A stretch of 64,000 nt of DNA, taken from Oscheius onirici. Its lineage: Eukaryota; Nematoda; Chromadorea; Rhabditida; Rhabditidae. Position numbers and translations under genes: made by a program. Positions 51,731 to 64,000 of this stretch are shown here, piece by piece (within the stretch, counting starts at the first letter, position 1; the number at the start of each line of letters is the position of its first letter). Below the pieces are notes generated by a model. It saw only the letters and a program-made list of their open reading frames with translations, did no database searches and was not told where the DNA came from. The stretch is from contig OW051469.1 in the NCBI GenBank assembly GCA_932521025.1, positions 6,584,398 to 6,648,397 of the forward strand, in the 5' to 3' direction.

Positions 51731-53849
51731 GATTAAGACAGCAAGCGAAAAGACAGCGAAGAGTCAGTATGAGAGAGAATAATCCATTTAGAGTTGACGG
51801 AAGCAATGTATGAAACGGTAATCAGTTAATAAAAACAACTCGAATTTTAATCAAATTAGTAAGGCAGCTTTTCCTGTGGCGAACATATCGTCCGTAGGCT
51901 GAGAAACTTTTTTTCAGGTCTCTGTACTTCAGTTGCGTCTTCACACCAAACAGTGCTCCCTTTTTCAAATTGTTTCTATTAGTTTCCCTTCGGACCGTGA
52001 GTACTGTTTCTCCAGTCTTCCCTTTTTTTACTCTTCTACTTTTCATTGTCTCGCTTTTTGATTAAAAATCAAAGTGACATCTCTCGTTTTCGAACACTAG
52101 TCGTAGGCTCATGAATAGGCCAATTGGACTTTTCGTAGTTGATTTGAACTGTTTCGAGTATTAATGGACACACATGACTATACTATAATGAGGGGGTTGA
52201 GGTGACGGAAGAGCAGATGACAGGCTGGGGAGAGTGATCTGTGAGGATCCTACACGGATCTTTGGAACACTTGTGTTCGGAACGGTTCCTTCTCAAAAAT
52301 ACTTCTATACAAGCGCCCTATCATGACTCAGTCGTGTAAGACAATGTGAGAACTAATCCTGTCACAACCTTTAGGAGAACACATCAAAAGCAAAGACTAG
52401 CGGAACAAAAATCAGTTTAGGAAATTCTCTAATCGGAAGACTATGAAATACAAACAGAAATCTTAAACTCAGTTCCCCCTGTCTTTGCAGACTTCCACAA
52501 AAAGTCCGCCTGCAAAATCCCTCTTCCCAAACGATCTTGATGACATTATAAATGTCCTGATTACGCACTTTGCTAGCACTATGAATACCTTCGATTAGGA
52601 TCACGGGAGCAGGCGTTCAATGGAAATGTTGCGAACAAGATCCTGTGTCTGCGACATGCTTTTCATCCCTGAACTTTTCCAAAAGAAACTCTGTCATTAG
52701 GACAGCTTTCAAGTGGCCGGAACTATACAGTTTGAGGCGGCAGAAAACTGGATGATCTAGGACCCGGGATTCCATTTTGAGACACGGACACTTGTGAATT
52801 ACTGTAGCCGATTGGAACATTCTAATTGAAGTGGACCGTTTCCGGTCGCTTCCATGGTCGTCCTTCAAAAAACGGAAGTGATTCTCGACTTCATCCCACG
52901 TACTACAATTAGGTCACGTACCTGTGCCCTTAACCTATGTCAGAAGTCAACGACTACAATTAGGTCACGGAAGGAATGAATCACAGAATTAAGCTGGGAG
53001 ATGTTTATAGACCAAAAACGAGTTCATAGACTGTTTACGGATTGACTGCAAACGTGTCCAAATTTGTCGACTGGCACCTGAACCGGTCTCGGAAAAGCAG
53101 GAAGCACGGTGGCCCTAATAAACAGACTAACCGAGGATGTTTTGAAAATAGAAGACGACTAAGAGATCAGGTTCTAAAGGCAAAGTCTTTCTGAAGTTTC
53201 GAAAAAAATGCATCAGCAGCATACATCACAATCTTTGTTTAGTTTCATGTCGGTTGAGGACCTTTTCTTATGTGTGCACTTTGGTTTGGTCTCAATAAAC
53301 TCGAGCAGTATATCTTATTCGGTACTCTACTACGAGAATGATCGTGATCAATGAGAAAGATGCTTTTCGTTTCCTCAAATATATGATCAGGGAAAACTAT
53401 TAAAGTCTTTAAAAGAGTACGGTATTTTCAACGGCTTAGAACTCTTGATCTTCAGTCGTGAAAGTATCATCTTGTCACTACTACCGTATTCTTCCCGTAC
53501 TAGTTTTCACTAGAAACAAAGGGTTCAAAAGTGTACGGTAACTTCCTGGAACGAACCAGTTTCAAAGCGACTCTTGACCGCTATGACTCTTTTGACAAAA
53601 ACAAAGGCTTGGTCAGCTCTTCCTGGTATGAAACTAATCACAGAGAACATATCGTTACAACGTTCTTATTACACGTCTTGACGCGGAATGAAAATAAACA
53701 GAAACAGAGAGAAGACACTTGTTTATACCCGTAGAAGAGAATCGGAGTTTCGTTCAGTTTCGGAGAGAGACATTATGCACAAGGATGACAGGACCCGTTG
53801 GCTGCTTTTTGGGATCACCACAGTCGAGAGAGGAGAGTACATGACGAGA
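51731..53849. other. Gene-poor region with a tandem 17-bp repeat
   Basis: No exon chain found. The notable item is a direct repeat of ACTACAATTAGGTCACG at 52902 and 52953, listed separately. An 83-codon minus frame at 52617-52868 has four cysteines but no splice context. Confidence 0.35.
52902..52969 (+). promoter_or_regulatory. Two 17-bp direct repeats with nuclear-receptor half-sites
   Basis: ACTACAATTAGGTCACG occurs at 52902-52918 and 52953-52969. Each contains AATTAGGTCA, close to the extended monomer site of ROR/Rev-erb-type nuclear receptors. Function and target are inference; the nearest gene start is more than 1 kb away. Confidence 0.35.
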
Positions 53850-55186
53850 CTAGTAATCATGCTGAAACGACACCATCACTACACGACACACGTGCGAAAA
53901 GAATAAAAAAAGAAAGGGAAAACCAACCTTATCTGCACAATATGAAAGTATTTGACTGTGAGTACACGTGTTCTTACAGCAGTCGTCTACGATACTTCGC
54001 GTGGAGACGACCGGTAGTTCCACTGAAAAGTGTGAAATATTAATCGAATGCAGGAAGCTTTGCTTGCAAAACTTGCACTGGATCGTATCTGTGTGTTTAC
54101 CGCTCGCCCGCAGTTATTTTCGATATATTCTGGGAGTCCAGTCGGGCTTTAGCCGCTTGTCCGAAGTCTCCTCTTCTCGATGGGAAAGTGGACTCTTTCA
54201 TGTTTTGGTGTCACGGGTTCAAAACACGAATTTTAAAGGGAGTGTGAGCTGAGTACGGTTTACAGGAACTTCAATGCCACTTTCTTATCAAAAACGTCCT
54301 TCGACCAAACCCTAACCTATACGGTATTCCAGCTCTCGCCCACATGGTAAACAGCAATTCGATTCGATGATTGGGAGGGGGGTCTCTGTTCAAAAAAGAT
54401 GCTTGACCCCTGCCAGCCTTTCTTGACCCAGCCGAGAGTGTTACGCCACCGGGGGGGGAGCCCTCAAGAGTCAGCCTAATCCGCCGGCCGGTCTGTGTGC
54501 GGAATTTCAAAAATTTCACGGGGTCTCCCCTAATTATAAACAAGAGAGGTACGATCTGTAGCCTTGACTCGAGAGGGGAGGACAAATTCCGAGAAGACGA
54601 TTACACTGATAAGGACTCGCAGAGATGTTGCGATTTTTTTGCAGCAAAACAGTGCAAGCGGGTTAAGAAGGCAAAGGGCTGGAACAACAGAAGAACTTTA
54701 TACCACAAATGCTGTGTCATGAAGAAAGCTTTTAGAAGCAAGAAAGGGCTCAAAATTTGAAAAGCCTAGACATAAGGAGACGATGTTGTCAGAGTTTTTA
54801 CTAACACTAAATAAAGTGTATTCAGTTGAAGAAAATGTGTATCTTGCACTTTCGGTTTTAATAATGTGTCAGAAATTTAAAAAAAAGTATCTCAGATCAG
54901 TTTTTTTTGAAAAGAGAAAATCAAGAAGTAGACAATACAAACTGGGGACTATTTTGACTGTGCAATACACCCTCAGACTCGATCCAGAGCAGGAATTTTG
55001 CAAGCTCATCCAGAAAAGATACAGAAGTCTTGTTAGAAACGTACCATCGGTTATTCTGGCCGTGGATTTACAGATGGCCTGGACAGCCTTCCATAGCCGG
55101 GCTCCACACAGTCTTCGGGGTTGACCAGTGGTCGTGTGAAGAACCAAGATGGCCAGAAGGAGCACAATCACTCGTCGGCACATCAT
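53850..55186 (-). CDS. Insulin-like peptide precursor, 82 residues
   Basis: Minus-strand exons 55186-55045, 54022-53928 and 53861-53850. A signal peptide (about 1-22, MMCRRVIVLLLAILVLHTTT) is followed by a B-chain with RRLCGARLWKAVQAIC, giving Cys-X11-Cys as in insulin. Exon 1 leaves in phase 1 at GTACGT. After a 1,022-bp intron, exon 2 starts TGGAAC and encodes a short connecting stretch ending STR. The A-chain follows: SIVDDCCKNTCTHSQILSYC, the exact Cys-Cys-X3-Cys-X8-Cys spacing. A short last exon ends KHDY. The pattern gives the canonical three disulfides, without the extra pair of the large worm beta-type group. Such peptides act on the DAF-2-type receptor. No ATG-started frame covers the A-chain, which makes the gene easy to miss. 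The last 12-base exon is tentative; the B- and A-chain exons are strong. Confidence 0.85.
54497..54760 (+). other. Cys-rich open frame antisense within the insulin-like intron
   Basis: An 87-codon plus-strand frame with a basic second half carries five cysteines in three clusters (RCCDFFAAKQC, then YHKCC). There is no signal peptide and no recognised family. It lies wholly in the insulin-like gene's intron, on the opposite strand. It may be chance. Confidence 0.15.
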
Positions 55187-58100
55187 GGACGGGGACCCGT
55201 GTGAGACAAACCCGAAGACAGCTAGTCGCTCCGCCCCCCTTAACACCGCAAGAGAGAGAGGTGGGGACGAAACGCACAGAACAGAGGAGAAGACTCCACC
55301 TCTAGAGCAAGAGTCTTGGAATAGACTCACAGTTACACTGGCAGTTTCCGCAATGAGTTGTCTAGTTGACACAAACGGTGTGGTCATACGGAAAAGGGCA
55401 AAACTAGCCGGATCCTAATTTATAAGAGGAGACACAATACGACCCTTAAAATACTATGCGAAAATAGTCTGATCAACTGTTTTGTTTGGAACCTTTGTTG
55501 CAACAGTGACTACTACAGAGATCCTGTTCCTAACTTGATTTTTCGGGTGATCTTTGTCTCGACGATCGAGATTTTTTGGATTGAATCCAAGAAGCCAAAT
55601 TGTTGTGGAACTGTTTTGCAACCAGGGGATAGTGTTTCTGCAAAATCGAAAACAGTACAGAAAAGCTTTTTGGTTGGTGTTTGTCTCGGATTAGTGGGAA
55701 GTACTATCAAGAACTGTAAGCAGACAAAATAAGATGGTGACACGGCCCTTTTTGAGGAAAGAAGAAGGTTCGCTCAACTGTAGTTTGTTACCTTAATTTG
55801 CCACATCATTTTCACTCGAAATGAACCTGAACTGTGCCCAAATTGTTGCGAGACTGTACGAGCTTGAACTGTTCTTTGATCGGAGGGGAGAAGCAGCGAG
55901 ATTCTCCTTTGCACGCTGTTGTCAAGTTCACTTGATTATAGTCTAGAGACGGGATTATTACAGGTTATTGTTCGTCATAATCATTGTCACGTGACTTTTG
56001 ACGACAAGTCTCTACTGAGACACCCACATTTAACAAGAGGTTAAACGAAATCAAGCCTTTCTGAACGATGGATTGTCCGAATCTCCAGATAAGAGAGAAC
56101 TTGAAATTGTGTCTTTTTTGTAAATAATATTTCGGGAAGAAGAAGGGTCATTTCATGTTTTTAAGAAGATTCCAGAATACATTATCACAATAAAAACGAC
56201 AAAATTTTTTCAAAGCCTACCTTTGAACACTAGAAGAATCTATCTATCTGTGATTCTCGACATGACCGTTCACATTTTCGGATGGTCTAGAAATCTGACT
56301 AACACTGGGACCACTCCCACACTCCAGCGAAGTCATTTCAGGATACTCCTCTCTGCTATCTGCCAAGCCATACGTCATGGGTGGGGGTGGTTAAAGAGAT
56401 ATCAGCAGCGTGAGTAGATCACACACACGCACTGTTCCAGACCACGCGAGAGTCCAAGTGCAAGTTCCTTGATTCGGGTCACACTTTTCCACAAAAAATT
56501 CCACACACTTATGTTCACAAAAGAAGGGAGAGTTCCTTGTTCTAAAAGTCGGACGTGGGCTGTCAGGTGCGATTATTCGGGTAAGAGTTCGAGAAGGTCG
56601 AATCAGCTCTCCTTTGGTTACTGGCACCGAAAAGTTCCACTGACCGTTACTTGGTTCTTACCTTGAAAAGAGAATGTCGATGCTAATAGACTAACAATCA
56701 GTGATATTTGTTCTTTCTGCTTTCAGATTTTGGGCAAAGTGTTTAGCAGTTCCAGTTTTATGTGTGACAGGAGAGAGTGTTGGTCAAAAACGAATTGCTA
56801 TCACATTAGCCAAACACACTGTATGTAGGAAGTGGGCATCTGAGAATTGTTGCTCTTACTCTAACCTTGCTTGTTTCAATAAAGACTTGTTAGAAGTACA
56901 GATTTTCGACGAGACATACAGAATCCTGGCGCCCGACAATTGCCACACCCGTGGCGCCAACAAGAAAATTTTCAGATTCTAAAGAGCAGTTTGGAAGAGG
57001 ATGACTTCCGGAATTGGTAACTGAAATTGGCAGAGCTCCAAGTCTATTTGTCTTTGATTATGGACGATTGAGAAGGACAGGAGAGCCAGATTCAGTTCTG
57101 TTCTTTTTGGTGTGCAAGATGCTCCTGGAGTTTGAACCTTGAACACAAAAGTTTTCAACCTTGAGAGCCACAAGAGTCAGACAGACGAACATAGATATTG
57201 TCCCTTCCCTTAGCTTCTGCAGGAAGCCCTAAAATAGGCGCATGTGACTTCCTTCTTACAGCGCCTTGTGTTTGTTTCATTCGTCTCAGACCATTGGGCC
57301 AGACGAAATGCCCTTTTGCAGAGAGAGAGACACAGCAAAAAGCTGTACAGAGAGAGAATTGCCCGCAGAAAGCGATTATTACAAATGAGCGGCCGACGCA
57401 TCCTGTCCTTATGGTTTTCGGTCCAATTTCGGGGAGAGAGGCTGCAACAGAGAGCGAGCGAACTTGTTAACCCGGTCAGCTAAAGGTAAATAGTGTTTCA
57501 GCCGAAGGAAATTTAGGACATTTTCTTTTCTTCTTGTTGTTTCAGGTCACTAGGCTATTTTCACATTCGGCTCTGGGGCAGTAAGGAAATGACGGCAGGA
57601 GCTTCTCTGACATCATTTGACTCAAAATAACGAAGCGCACTTGAAAGAAGAGAAAGCATCGAAGAGTATGTTCGGGATTTTATTTCATTTGAAAAAGTTG
57701 TAGTCAAGTTGTTTTTGGATTGACCCTCTGACCTAAAACAACAACATGTAAGCGCTCTAATTAATAGAGACTGTACCGTGCCAGGATACCACCATGGCGG
57801 GAGGTGGAAAACAGATGTTTCAGGCTTTTTCAGACAGTGGTTTTTGAAGGTAAATACAGTGTGAAACTGAAACTGAAAGGGAAGTGGAAGTTGTAAACTT
57901 TTCAGTTAGGAATAATTTCTATCTGGCTCATTTCTGAAAAAGTCTGTTTTATTACTTGTTCACAGAAATTGAATGGTTACTTTTCAGTCTTGTCACATTT
58001 AGGTTGACATCCAACTTTATACTTTTCCTTCAATTAAAAAAGTACCATGCTCTTCCCAAAGTTTTGTAGTCTTACTTTATGAAGTAGTCAACCCCTTTTT

Positions 58101-60702
58101 GGCAAGGAAAAAGGGTAGTCCAGCTTCTTCTCTCCAGAGCTCTGGTACTAGTTTCATTCCAAGACTCAAAGTTTTTTATCCATACCAGATTTCGTCTCTT
58201 CTCACTTTGCTAATCAAGCTGTTCTGTTAATTTATTGAAACGCGTGGGAATAACTGAAGACCTGGTGATCCCTCGGTCTTGTCCTTTTGCAGAACCGAAG
58301 AGCCCAAAAGGGAAACAAACAGCCGCAAAAAGAGCTCTGACGTTCCAACGTTCCCACGAGAATCGGTCTCTCTAAAGCCTCCTACCAGTCCAGTCGCACC
58401 TGTGCGCGTGGCTTCTGTTTACTCGAGACAGCAAAAATCAAATAATCCCCGTCAAGTACAGATTAACCGCGTGTTACGACTATTCAAACACGGAAACCGA
58501 TAAGACGATATCTTTCTCCTCGAATCTCTTTGGGTAGGCTTTGAAGCTTGTAGTCTCTCCTAAAGAGTTTGGATTCGGAATTTGCGACCATCTGAACGTC
58601 CTCTGGATGCTTTGTTCCACGGTCATGCCCTCCGTCTTATCAAACGTTAAATTTTGAGGATTAAAATTTACTATCAGCCGGAATATCAGATTCCTGCGTC
58701 AGCCAGAGTCTTGTGTACACCAATTTGCAGACATTGAGGGAATCTCTAGTCTTATACCTTCTTCAGAAAGCTTTTCCTTTTGCAAAAAAAGAGACGGTTG
58801 GGAATGTTCTAACCTATTTGTCGTAGTGTCTGGCCAGTCTGCTGTTTGCTCCGAAGCCGCCTCCCGTAGTTGCATAACGCACTGCGGCGCTGCCCTACCC
58901 GTAAACAACGAACTTCTCAATTAGCGCAGAGAGAACGACAGTTGCGCCTGGGGAAACAAAGAGGCAGACAGGGTGCAGTGTGACCGAAAGAAAGCGACAA
59001 ATTTGTGTCTGCAGACAATTCGCACGTACTTCTTTCCAACGGAGGTGTTGTTGTGGCAAAGGGACACGATGTCAAAGAACTGTACAACAACCTGTGAGAT
59101 TGTCAGATGACAATGGAAACTGTTGCTGCCAAATTTGTATGTCAGAGCTTCGACGAAGGCTGAACTCATAAAAGCTCAAAACGACTGACAGCCAAAAATA
59201 GTCGTCTTGTTCGAGTCACTATACTGATTTTGTCACTATGGTTCTGTCCTGACTTGTTGTCACTTTTAGGATCAGGCAAGATTGGTCCAGTTTCTGTTAC
59301 GTACATTTCAGTGTAAACCTAAAGGAACCGTTCTATTCGGACATTACCCCCATTCAATGTGTTCCCAATTTCTCGAGTTCCTTCATAACGGAACAGCCAT
59401 TCATCTCCTTTAGTCGGGCCTCCTCTTGAGAAATAACCCCGATTTAGGCTTCTGGCAGAAGTACGCGACATGATTTGTTGCCAGGGCACTCTCTATTTAA
59501 TCCCACGAGGAGGCTAATTCCACAACGTTCCTTCAATTTCGAAAGCCACTCTCTTCATTCTTGGCCTTTGTTTTCCCGCCACATTTCCTATGAGACCAGT
59601 AGGCTCTTTAATTGCCCCCCTTCGTGCGCTCCGTTTAATTTGAGCACTGAGAGAGACGCCACAAAAAATTCGGATAGACAGAGATGGCTCCGGGATCAGG
59701 CTGCGCAAAGTTCTCCCCACGGGAACGCCATTATAGGCGAAGCTCAGTCATCTGCCAGCTCTTTTCTTCTACATTATACTTTTGGTTCTAACAATAAACT
59801 TAACACTTTACCCACCTGTGTAAACTTGTCTTAAAAAGCTAGTCCCTTCCTCCAGGAGCTCTCTCTGTATCTCATTGTCAGTACTCATATCTCAACTTAC
59901 CTCAGCTCGTGCTCTGTTATGAATGATTCCGTTGTTTTTGGCTAAAAACTGAGTTATTAGTGCTAGCCAAATCCTAGTCTGCTATCCATTTTAGCCTCTT
60001 CTAATTGGGCTCACTTGGAGCAGTCCTGCTAATTAGAAACTCTCCCTCCTAACTCTCTTGACCACTATCCATTTTTCCCTCCCTGAAGGTCTTCACACAC
60101 TCATAAATCCTCACACTCCCCTTCTCTCTCCGGGATTAATTTCGCGCTCAATTATTCAGCAGGCGGTAGATAAGAACTCGTCGATTGTTTTTGGTCCCTC
60201 GGGGAGAAGACTCCGAGAGAGAAAGATCGCGCCACGACTTGTTGAGCTCTTTTTTCTACTAACTGCAAATTCGGATCGGTTGCCCGGCAGCCGATTTCTG
60301 TTTATTCGTGGTCAGATTGGAGTTGTCAGTAGACAATATTCGTGTCCTTCTTTTTCATCGGAGTCCTGAACTATAGTTACATTTTTCATTCCACTGTTTT
60401 GCTTTCAGCCCCTTTCTTGCTAATGTCCGATGCTATAAAAAGCATGCCGATAACTTCCAGACATTACCTATCTCAACTGAACATGAGTGTCCTGTTCACA
60501 CAGACACATAGAAAGTAGAGTACTATAAAATCTGTTCGTAATTGCTATTCTAATCCCATTTACTACCACCTTTTCCTCAGCTGATTCACTCTTCTTTGTC
60601 CAGAGCCACACAACGCAATCAGGCTCCTCCTAAGCGATTGGCATCATTAGCAGAGCTCTTTCTCGTAGCCCAATTCCATAAGCGTCTCTTGCAGATGCTC
60701 TG
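55187..60702. other. 5.5-kb gene-poor region
   Basis: I read both strands for exon-like frames and found none with supporting splice sites and recognisable sequence. Frames at 56701-56982, 57198-57470 and 59475-59834 look like chance. It may contain the insulin-like gene's promoter (a TATAAGAG word lies at about 55421) and unrecognised small genes. Confidence 0.35.
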
Positions 60703-61373
60703 ATGTCGCAGCCGACGCTACTTCTTCCGAGCGATGACTCGGATGGCGGTGAAGTTGACGTCGTGACGAGGAGGACCAAAAGAAAGCGACGATGTGAACA
60801 GTCGTGGTTCCTGAACATTTATCTGATTCTGGCTCTGGCTGTATTCGTGTCTTATCTGACATACAATCAATATGTCCTGAAGAACAAGTTCAATGAGCTC
60901 AACGAAACTCTTTCCAGTAGGTTTATTTGTAGTTTCAACAAAAAAACTGTAGGTTTGGTGCTACTCCCGTCCAGATTGCAAGTTGTTGAGGTGGATATTC
61001 ATAGACTAAGAATGGAGTTCGATCTGGGAAGGTACATATCATTGTAATTCCCAACATTGGATAAATTCAGAGAACAGGACGCGTCCAACGGAACAAAGGC
61101 AGCAACTTACGTGTACGATGTTCTGAAGCGGCTTGAGAACGACTTGTTGGAAGTCAAACTGTCAGTTCATAAGGTCAGTTACATCAAATTCTTTAAAAGC
61201 TTTTTCAGGCCAACAATGCCATGGAGGATGTCATTCAGCGCATTTCAATGGTGGAAGGACGCTGTTTGGCAGTCTGTCAAATGGATGATTTCCGTGACAA
61301 GCAACGTCGACGGCAGGCAGAAAAGAAGGCGACGCACGAGATAATTTTTAAAAGAGGCGGTGGTGGACAGTGA
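60703..61373 (+). CDS. Type II single-pass membrane protein with coiled-coil ectodomain, 186 residues
   Basis: Exons are 60703-60916, 60953-61031, 61071-61173 and 61209-61373. The first intron is only 36 bases. The amino terminus is acidic (LPSDDSDGGEVDVV), then a basic stop (RRTKRKRRCEQ), then one TM helix (about residues 35-56, IYLILALAVFVSYLTYN). The rest is heptad-rich and charged (RLENDLLEVKLSVHK, DVIQRISMVEGRCL) and likely helical, ending in a Gly-rich RGGGGQ. The family is not recognised. Stop codons of this gene and the convergent SEC14-like gene are 42 bases apart. A TTGCAG acceptor lies just before the start. Confidence 0.75.
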
Positions 61374-61415
61374 TCTCTCTTTATTTTACATCGGGTTATT
61401 GTATAAATGATCTTT

Positions 61416-63240
61416 CTATTCGACTACTCGATGAGGCACTTCTTTCCCATCAATGTCCGCAAATCGAATCCTATGATAGACTGTCAGAGAACGGATCCAG
61501 GCTCCTTCATTCCCGAGTTTCACCTTGTACACTCCAGGTCCGGGAATCTTAATTCTCATATTGTCCGTTGTCGGCATTCCCGGATAGTCAAAGTCGGGAA
61601 ACCACTCGTCCATCTCTGATAGGGCCCAGGCTGTAGAGGACGAATCTTTAGAATACCAGATTCCCATTCCGAATGTCCTGTCCGAGAACCTAAAAACCTA
61701 ACGTCGAGCTTGATAACTTTATTTTGGATCTTAATAAACACACACCTGTTGATGATAATGAAGTGAGGATTGTGGTCCTGTTCCACAACAAAAGTGAACG
61801 TTTTCGCCTTTCCGGCCGAAACACAAGTACAGATGATGTCTTCCTTGGCAGGGGTCTCTTTCGACGGAATCCAGTACAGATCGTGTGGGATGGGATCAGT
61901 CGGGATGTTCAGTCTGTCCCGACACATTCCGTCTCCATCGGCATCGACCAACTCTCCTCCCCAGTATTTTGGCAAGAATTCTGGCTTCACATACTGAAGG
62001 ACCTGTTCCCGCCAGTGATCGATGTTGGGTCCACAAATTTGGACCTTGTTTCTGGTTCGTTCCGGCAAAAGTGGTCCTATCGCCTATAACTGAGGGTTAC
62101 TGTATTACACACAATCTCTTACCTTCCAGACTAAAGACATAAAACTAGGAGCATTTATGATGAGCATTTTGTCTATCCATTCCGGATAATTTGTGTAAAC
62201 TGACGCCCAAAGAATTCGGTAGGGTCCTGTGACTATACTGAGAAGAGTGGGATCAAACTTCATTCCTTCCATATCGAGAACGTAAATGACAGAGGCCTGA
62301 AATGTTTTGTTAGTGTTTCGTAGTTGGGATAAAGGCGACATGTCAAGTCTAACGAGTAAAGTACAATAGCGCATCATTGTGTAACTCTTAGAAAAATTGC
62401 AAGACGTCAAAAGACTTGCAAGACGGAATTTTTGCAGTGAAATTTCGTAAATGTTTAATATGATTGGCAGTAACGTTATCGAGAGTGGATCTACTGTCAC
62501 ACAATTCTAGAATGTCTGCTATGTGCTCATGGATCATTTTCCCTCAAAAAGTTGATTACCTGTTTGCCGGACTTCTTCTCGAGATCATTCATCGCCCTCA
62601 ACATCTTCTCTTGAATCCGAAACCGTTGTATCAAAAAGTCCGACAGATGGACAGACTTTAAAATGCCCATGAGATCAATCTTTCCGGCGCACTCGATCAC
62701 CAGAAGGTTATTGTTAACGCCCGTCTCTCCTGGAAAAAAGCGAAGTTTCGTGCTCTCAAGTTCTCAGTGAGTACCGACTAAACCTATGGGGAAGTATTTC
62801 TTCAATACTTCGTGTTCTTTAATCTTGTCAGCATTGTCCAGGTCGTAAAAGCGGCGGAACTGCAAATGTCGGTGGAGTTCGGCAGATGCTTCGGCCAGAT
62901 GGAAGCCATAGCCTTGGGCCCATCGAAGAAGGTTGAAGTCCTGATTGTAGTATTCGGTCAACAGGTCCTTGTTCTGAAATCACGGCGATAGAACATCTGA
63001 TTTCAAGAAGGTTATTTGTCAGCACTTTGTCTGAACTTCGAGACTTTGCACTTTTCTTTGCAAGATTGTGTTTTTGATGCTGAGGGAATGCAACAAAAAC
63101 TACTTCAGACAATTCCAAAGAATTCTTTATCAAGACCGGGAGGTCTCAAGCAGACTGGATCCCCGGAAGAAAAAGTAGCAAACCTGTTCTCTGAGTGCTC
63201 TGACGAAGGTCCTCTCCTCTTCGGTCAAGTTGGTCACCAT
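61416..63240 (-). CDS. SEC14L/CTG protein: CRAL-TRIO plus GOLD domain, 400 residues
   Basis: Minus-strand exons 63240-63184, 62973-62784, 62729-62560, 62296-62123, 62083-61746 and 61689-61416, all in phase. An amino-terminal CRAL-TRIO-N helical part (DFNLLRWAQGYGFHLAEASA) leads to the lipid-binding CRAL-TRIO fold (SVIYVLDMEGMKFDP, YPEWIDKMLIINAPSFMSLV, LPKYWGGELVDADGDGMCRD). The last 150 residues form a GOLD beta-sandwich (TFTFVVEQDHNPHFI, GVYKVKLGNEGAWIRSLTVY). This is the SEC14L2/CTG arrangement and the length matches it. The role is probably transfer or presentation of phosphoinositides or hydrophobic ligands between membranes. The next intron upstream is not seen, so 63240 is taken as the start. 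Confidence 0.95.
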
Positions 63241-64000
63241 AATTGTGTTCTGCCGGAGGAGGCCTTCTCGAGAACAGTGTCAAGCCTAAAATCACACGTT
63301 TCGCGGACAAAAGGACATCGGCAGTTAATTGTGAAGGTCATGGGACCCGCAAGAGGCAGGAAAAGATTCAAACTTTGGGACGTACTGGTAGCAAAGTTGA
63401 TGCTTTGCTGTGATAAAGGACATGTTTCGGTCAAGGTGTGACTAGGAGAGAAGACGCCCCTGTCTTTGGGACACTGATACTCGACCCATTTCCAAGTCCC
63501 TTCAAGGGCGAACGCGGCCATTCAGTGAAACGGATGTGATCATAGCTGGGAGATCTTTGAATATTTACAGTCGTATGTGAAAAGGGACACAACAACCTCA
63601 TGTTTTGGACGTCAGAAATATATGTAGTCGGAAAGTTGAGGCCAAAAGATTGGACGAGGTTGTTGTTGAATGTAGAGGCGCGCAGAAATAGATGTACTGG
63701 TAGTAAGGAGAGTTCAAATGGCTTCAAAGAACGGATTCTCGTATCGTATAAAGCAGTATATTTTACTGTTGCCAAGCTTGTCTATTATGTCTATGCCATT
63801 AATAGTTTAATAACCATCTTTTTGTAGGGCCCAGATATGATGGAAAGTAAGTACAAGCAAGCGAAGAGATAATGAGACGGGATCGAATGGTACATGGATC
63901 AAAACTGCAAAAGCAAACAGGAACACCTTCCAGATACATTAAAATTACAGCGGAAACACTACTGGTCCATGCGACTGGATACGAACACTGATCTGCCGAC
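63241..64000. other. Upstream region of the SEC14L gene to window end
   Basis: Minus-strand open frames at 63234-63521 and 63431-63775 carry no recognised domain. Nothing else is supported. Confidence 0.3.

Noticed and set aside
54869-55387. 172-residue minus frame covering the insulin B-chain
   Set aside because: Only the part encoded by 55186-55045 is insulin-like; the frame runs into 5' flank and intron.
58980-59171. Cys-rich plus-strand 63-codon frame
   Set aside because: No signal peptide, no splice context and no family pattern.
63234-63521. Minus frame starting MAAFALEGTWKWVEY, briefly like a fatty-acid-binding protein
   Set aside because: The resemblance is limited to a few residues and there are no further exons of that family.

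Overview
The window is nuclear DNA of a nematode. It carries two cuticle-collagen genes with Gly-X-Y repeats, a tyrosinase with tandem ShK domains and a COG-1/NKX6 homeobox gene. Its introns are short (36 to 80 bp is common) with TTTCAG-type acceptors, and such acceptors often sit directly upstream of start codons, as expected for spliced-leader trans-splicing. The sequence does not match C. elegans closely enough to name a species; a rhabditid-type nematode with moderate GC is as far as I would go. Gene models below were assembled by hand from splice sites and reading phase. Exon coordinates are in each entry.

Layout: 1-9657 has no recognisable gene and is probably upstream control DNA of the cog-1-like gene (9658-12526, +). 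Its 3'UTR holds three perfect 8-nt matches to the lsy-6 microRNA seed. An F-box gene follows at operon-like distance (12914-14510, +). Next come a TIR-bounded element, a collagen (15980-17004, -), an ammonium transporter (19370-22394, -), a gene-poor stretch with decayed coding sequence, a four-TM protein (26033-26809, +) tail-to-tail with a second collagen (26836-28162, -), a chemoreceptor fragment, a secreted protein (29540-30343, +), a Rabin8-type Rab exchange factor (30501-31980, -), ABC-transporter-like debris, a PTPMT1-type phosphatase (34571-35487, -), CFAP20 (36249-37186, +), an SLC10 transporter (37341-39048, -), the ShK tyrosinase (39899-42601, +) and a small secreted protein (43868-44653, +).

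Two actin genes (46298-47553, - and 49612-50867, +) lie head to head. They form an apparently perfect 1.27-kb inverted repeat that includes the introns. Downstream is a gene-poor region with a small TM protein and an unflagged insulin-like peptide gene (53850-55186, -). The window closes with a type II membrane protein (60703-61373, +) and a SEC14L/CTG lipid-binding protein (61416-63240, -).

The genes mix housekeeping, cuticle and signalling roles, with no single pathway. The most notable signals are the putative lsy-6/cog-1 circuit, the insulin-like gene, the homogenised actin inverted repeat, and two inverted-repeat elements.
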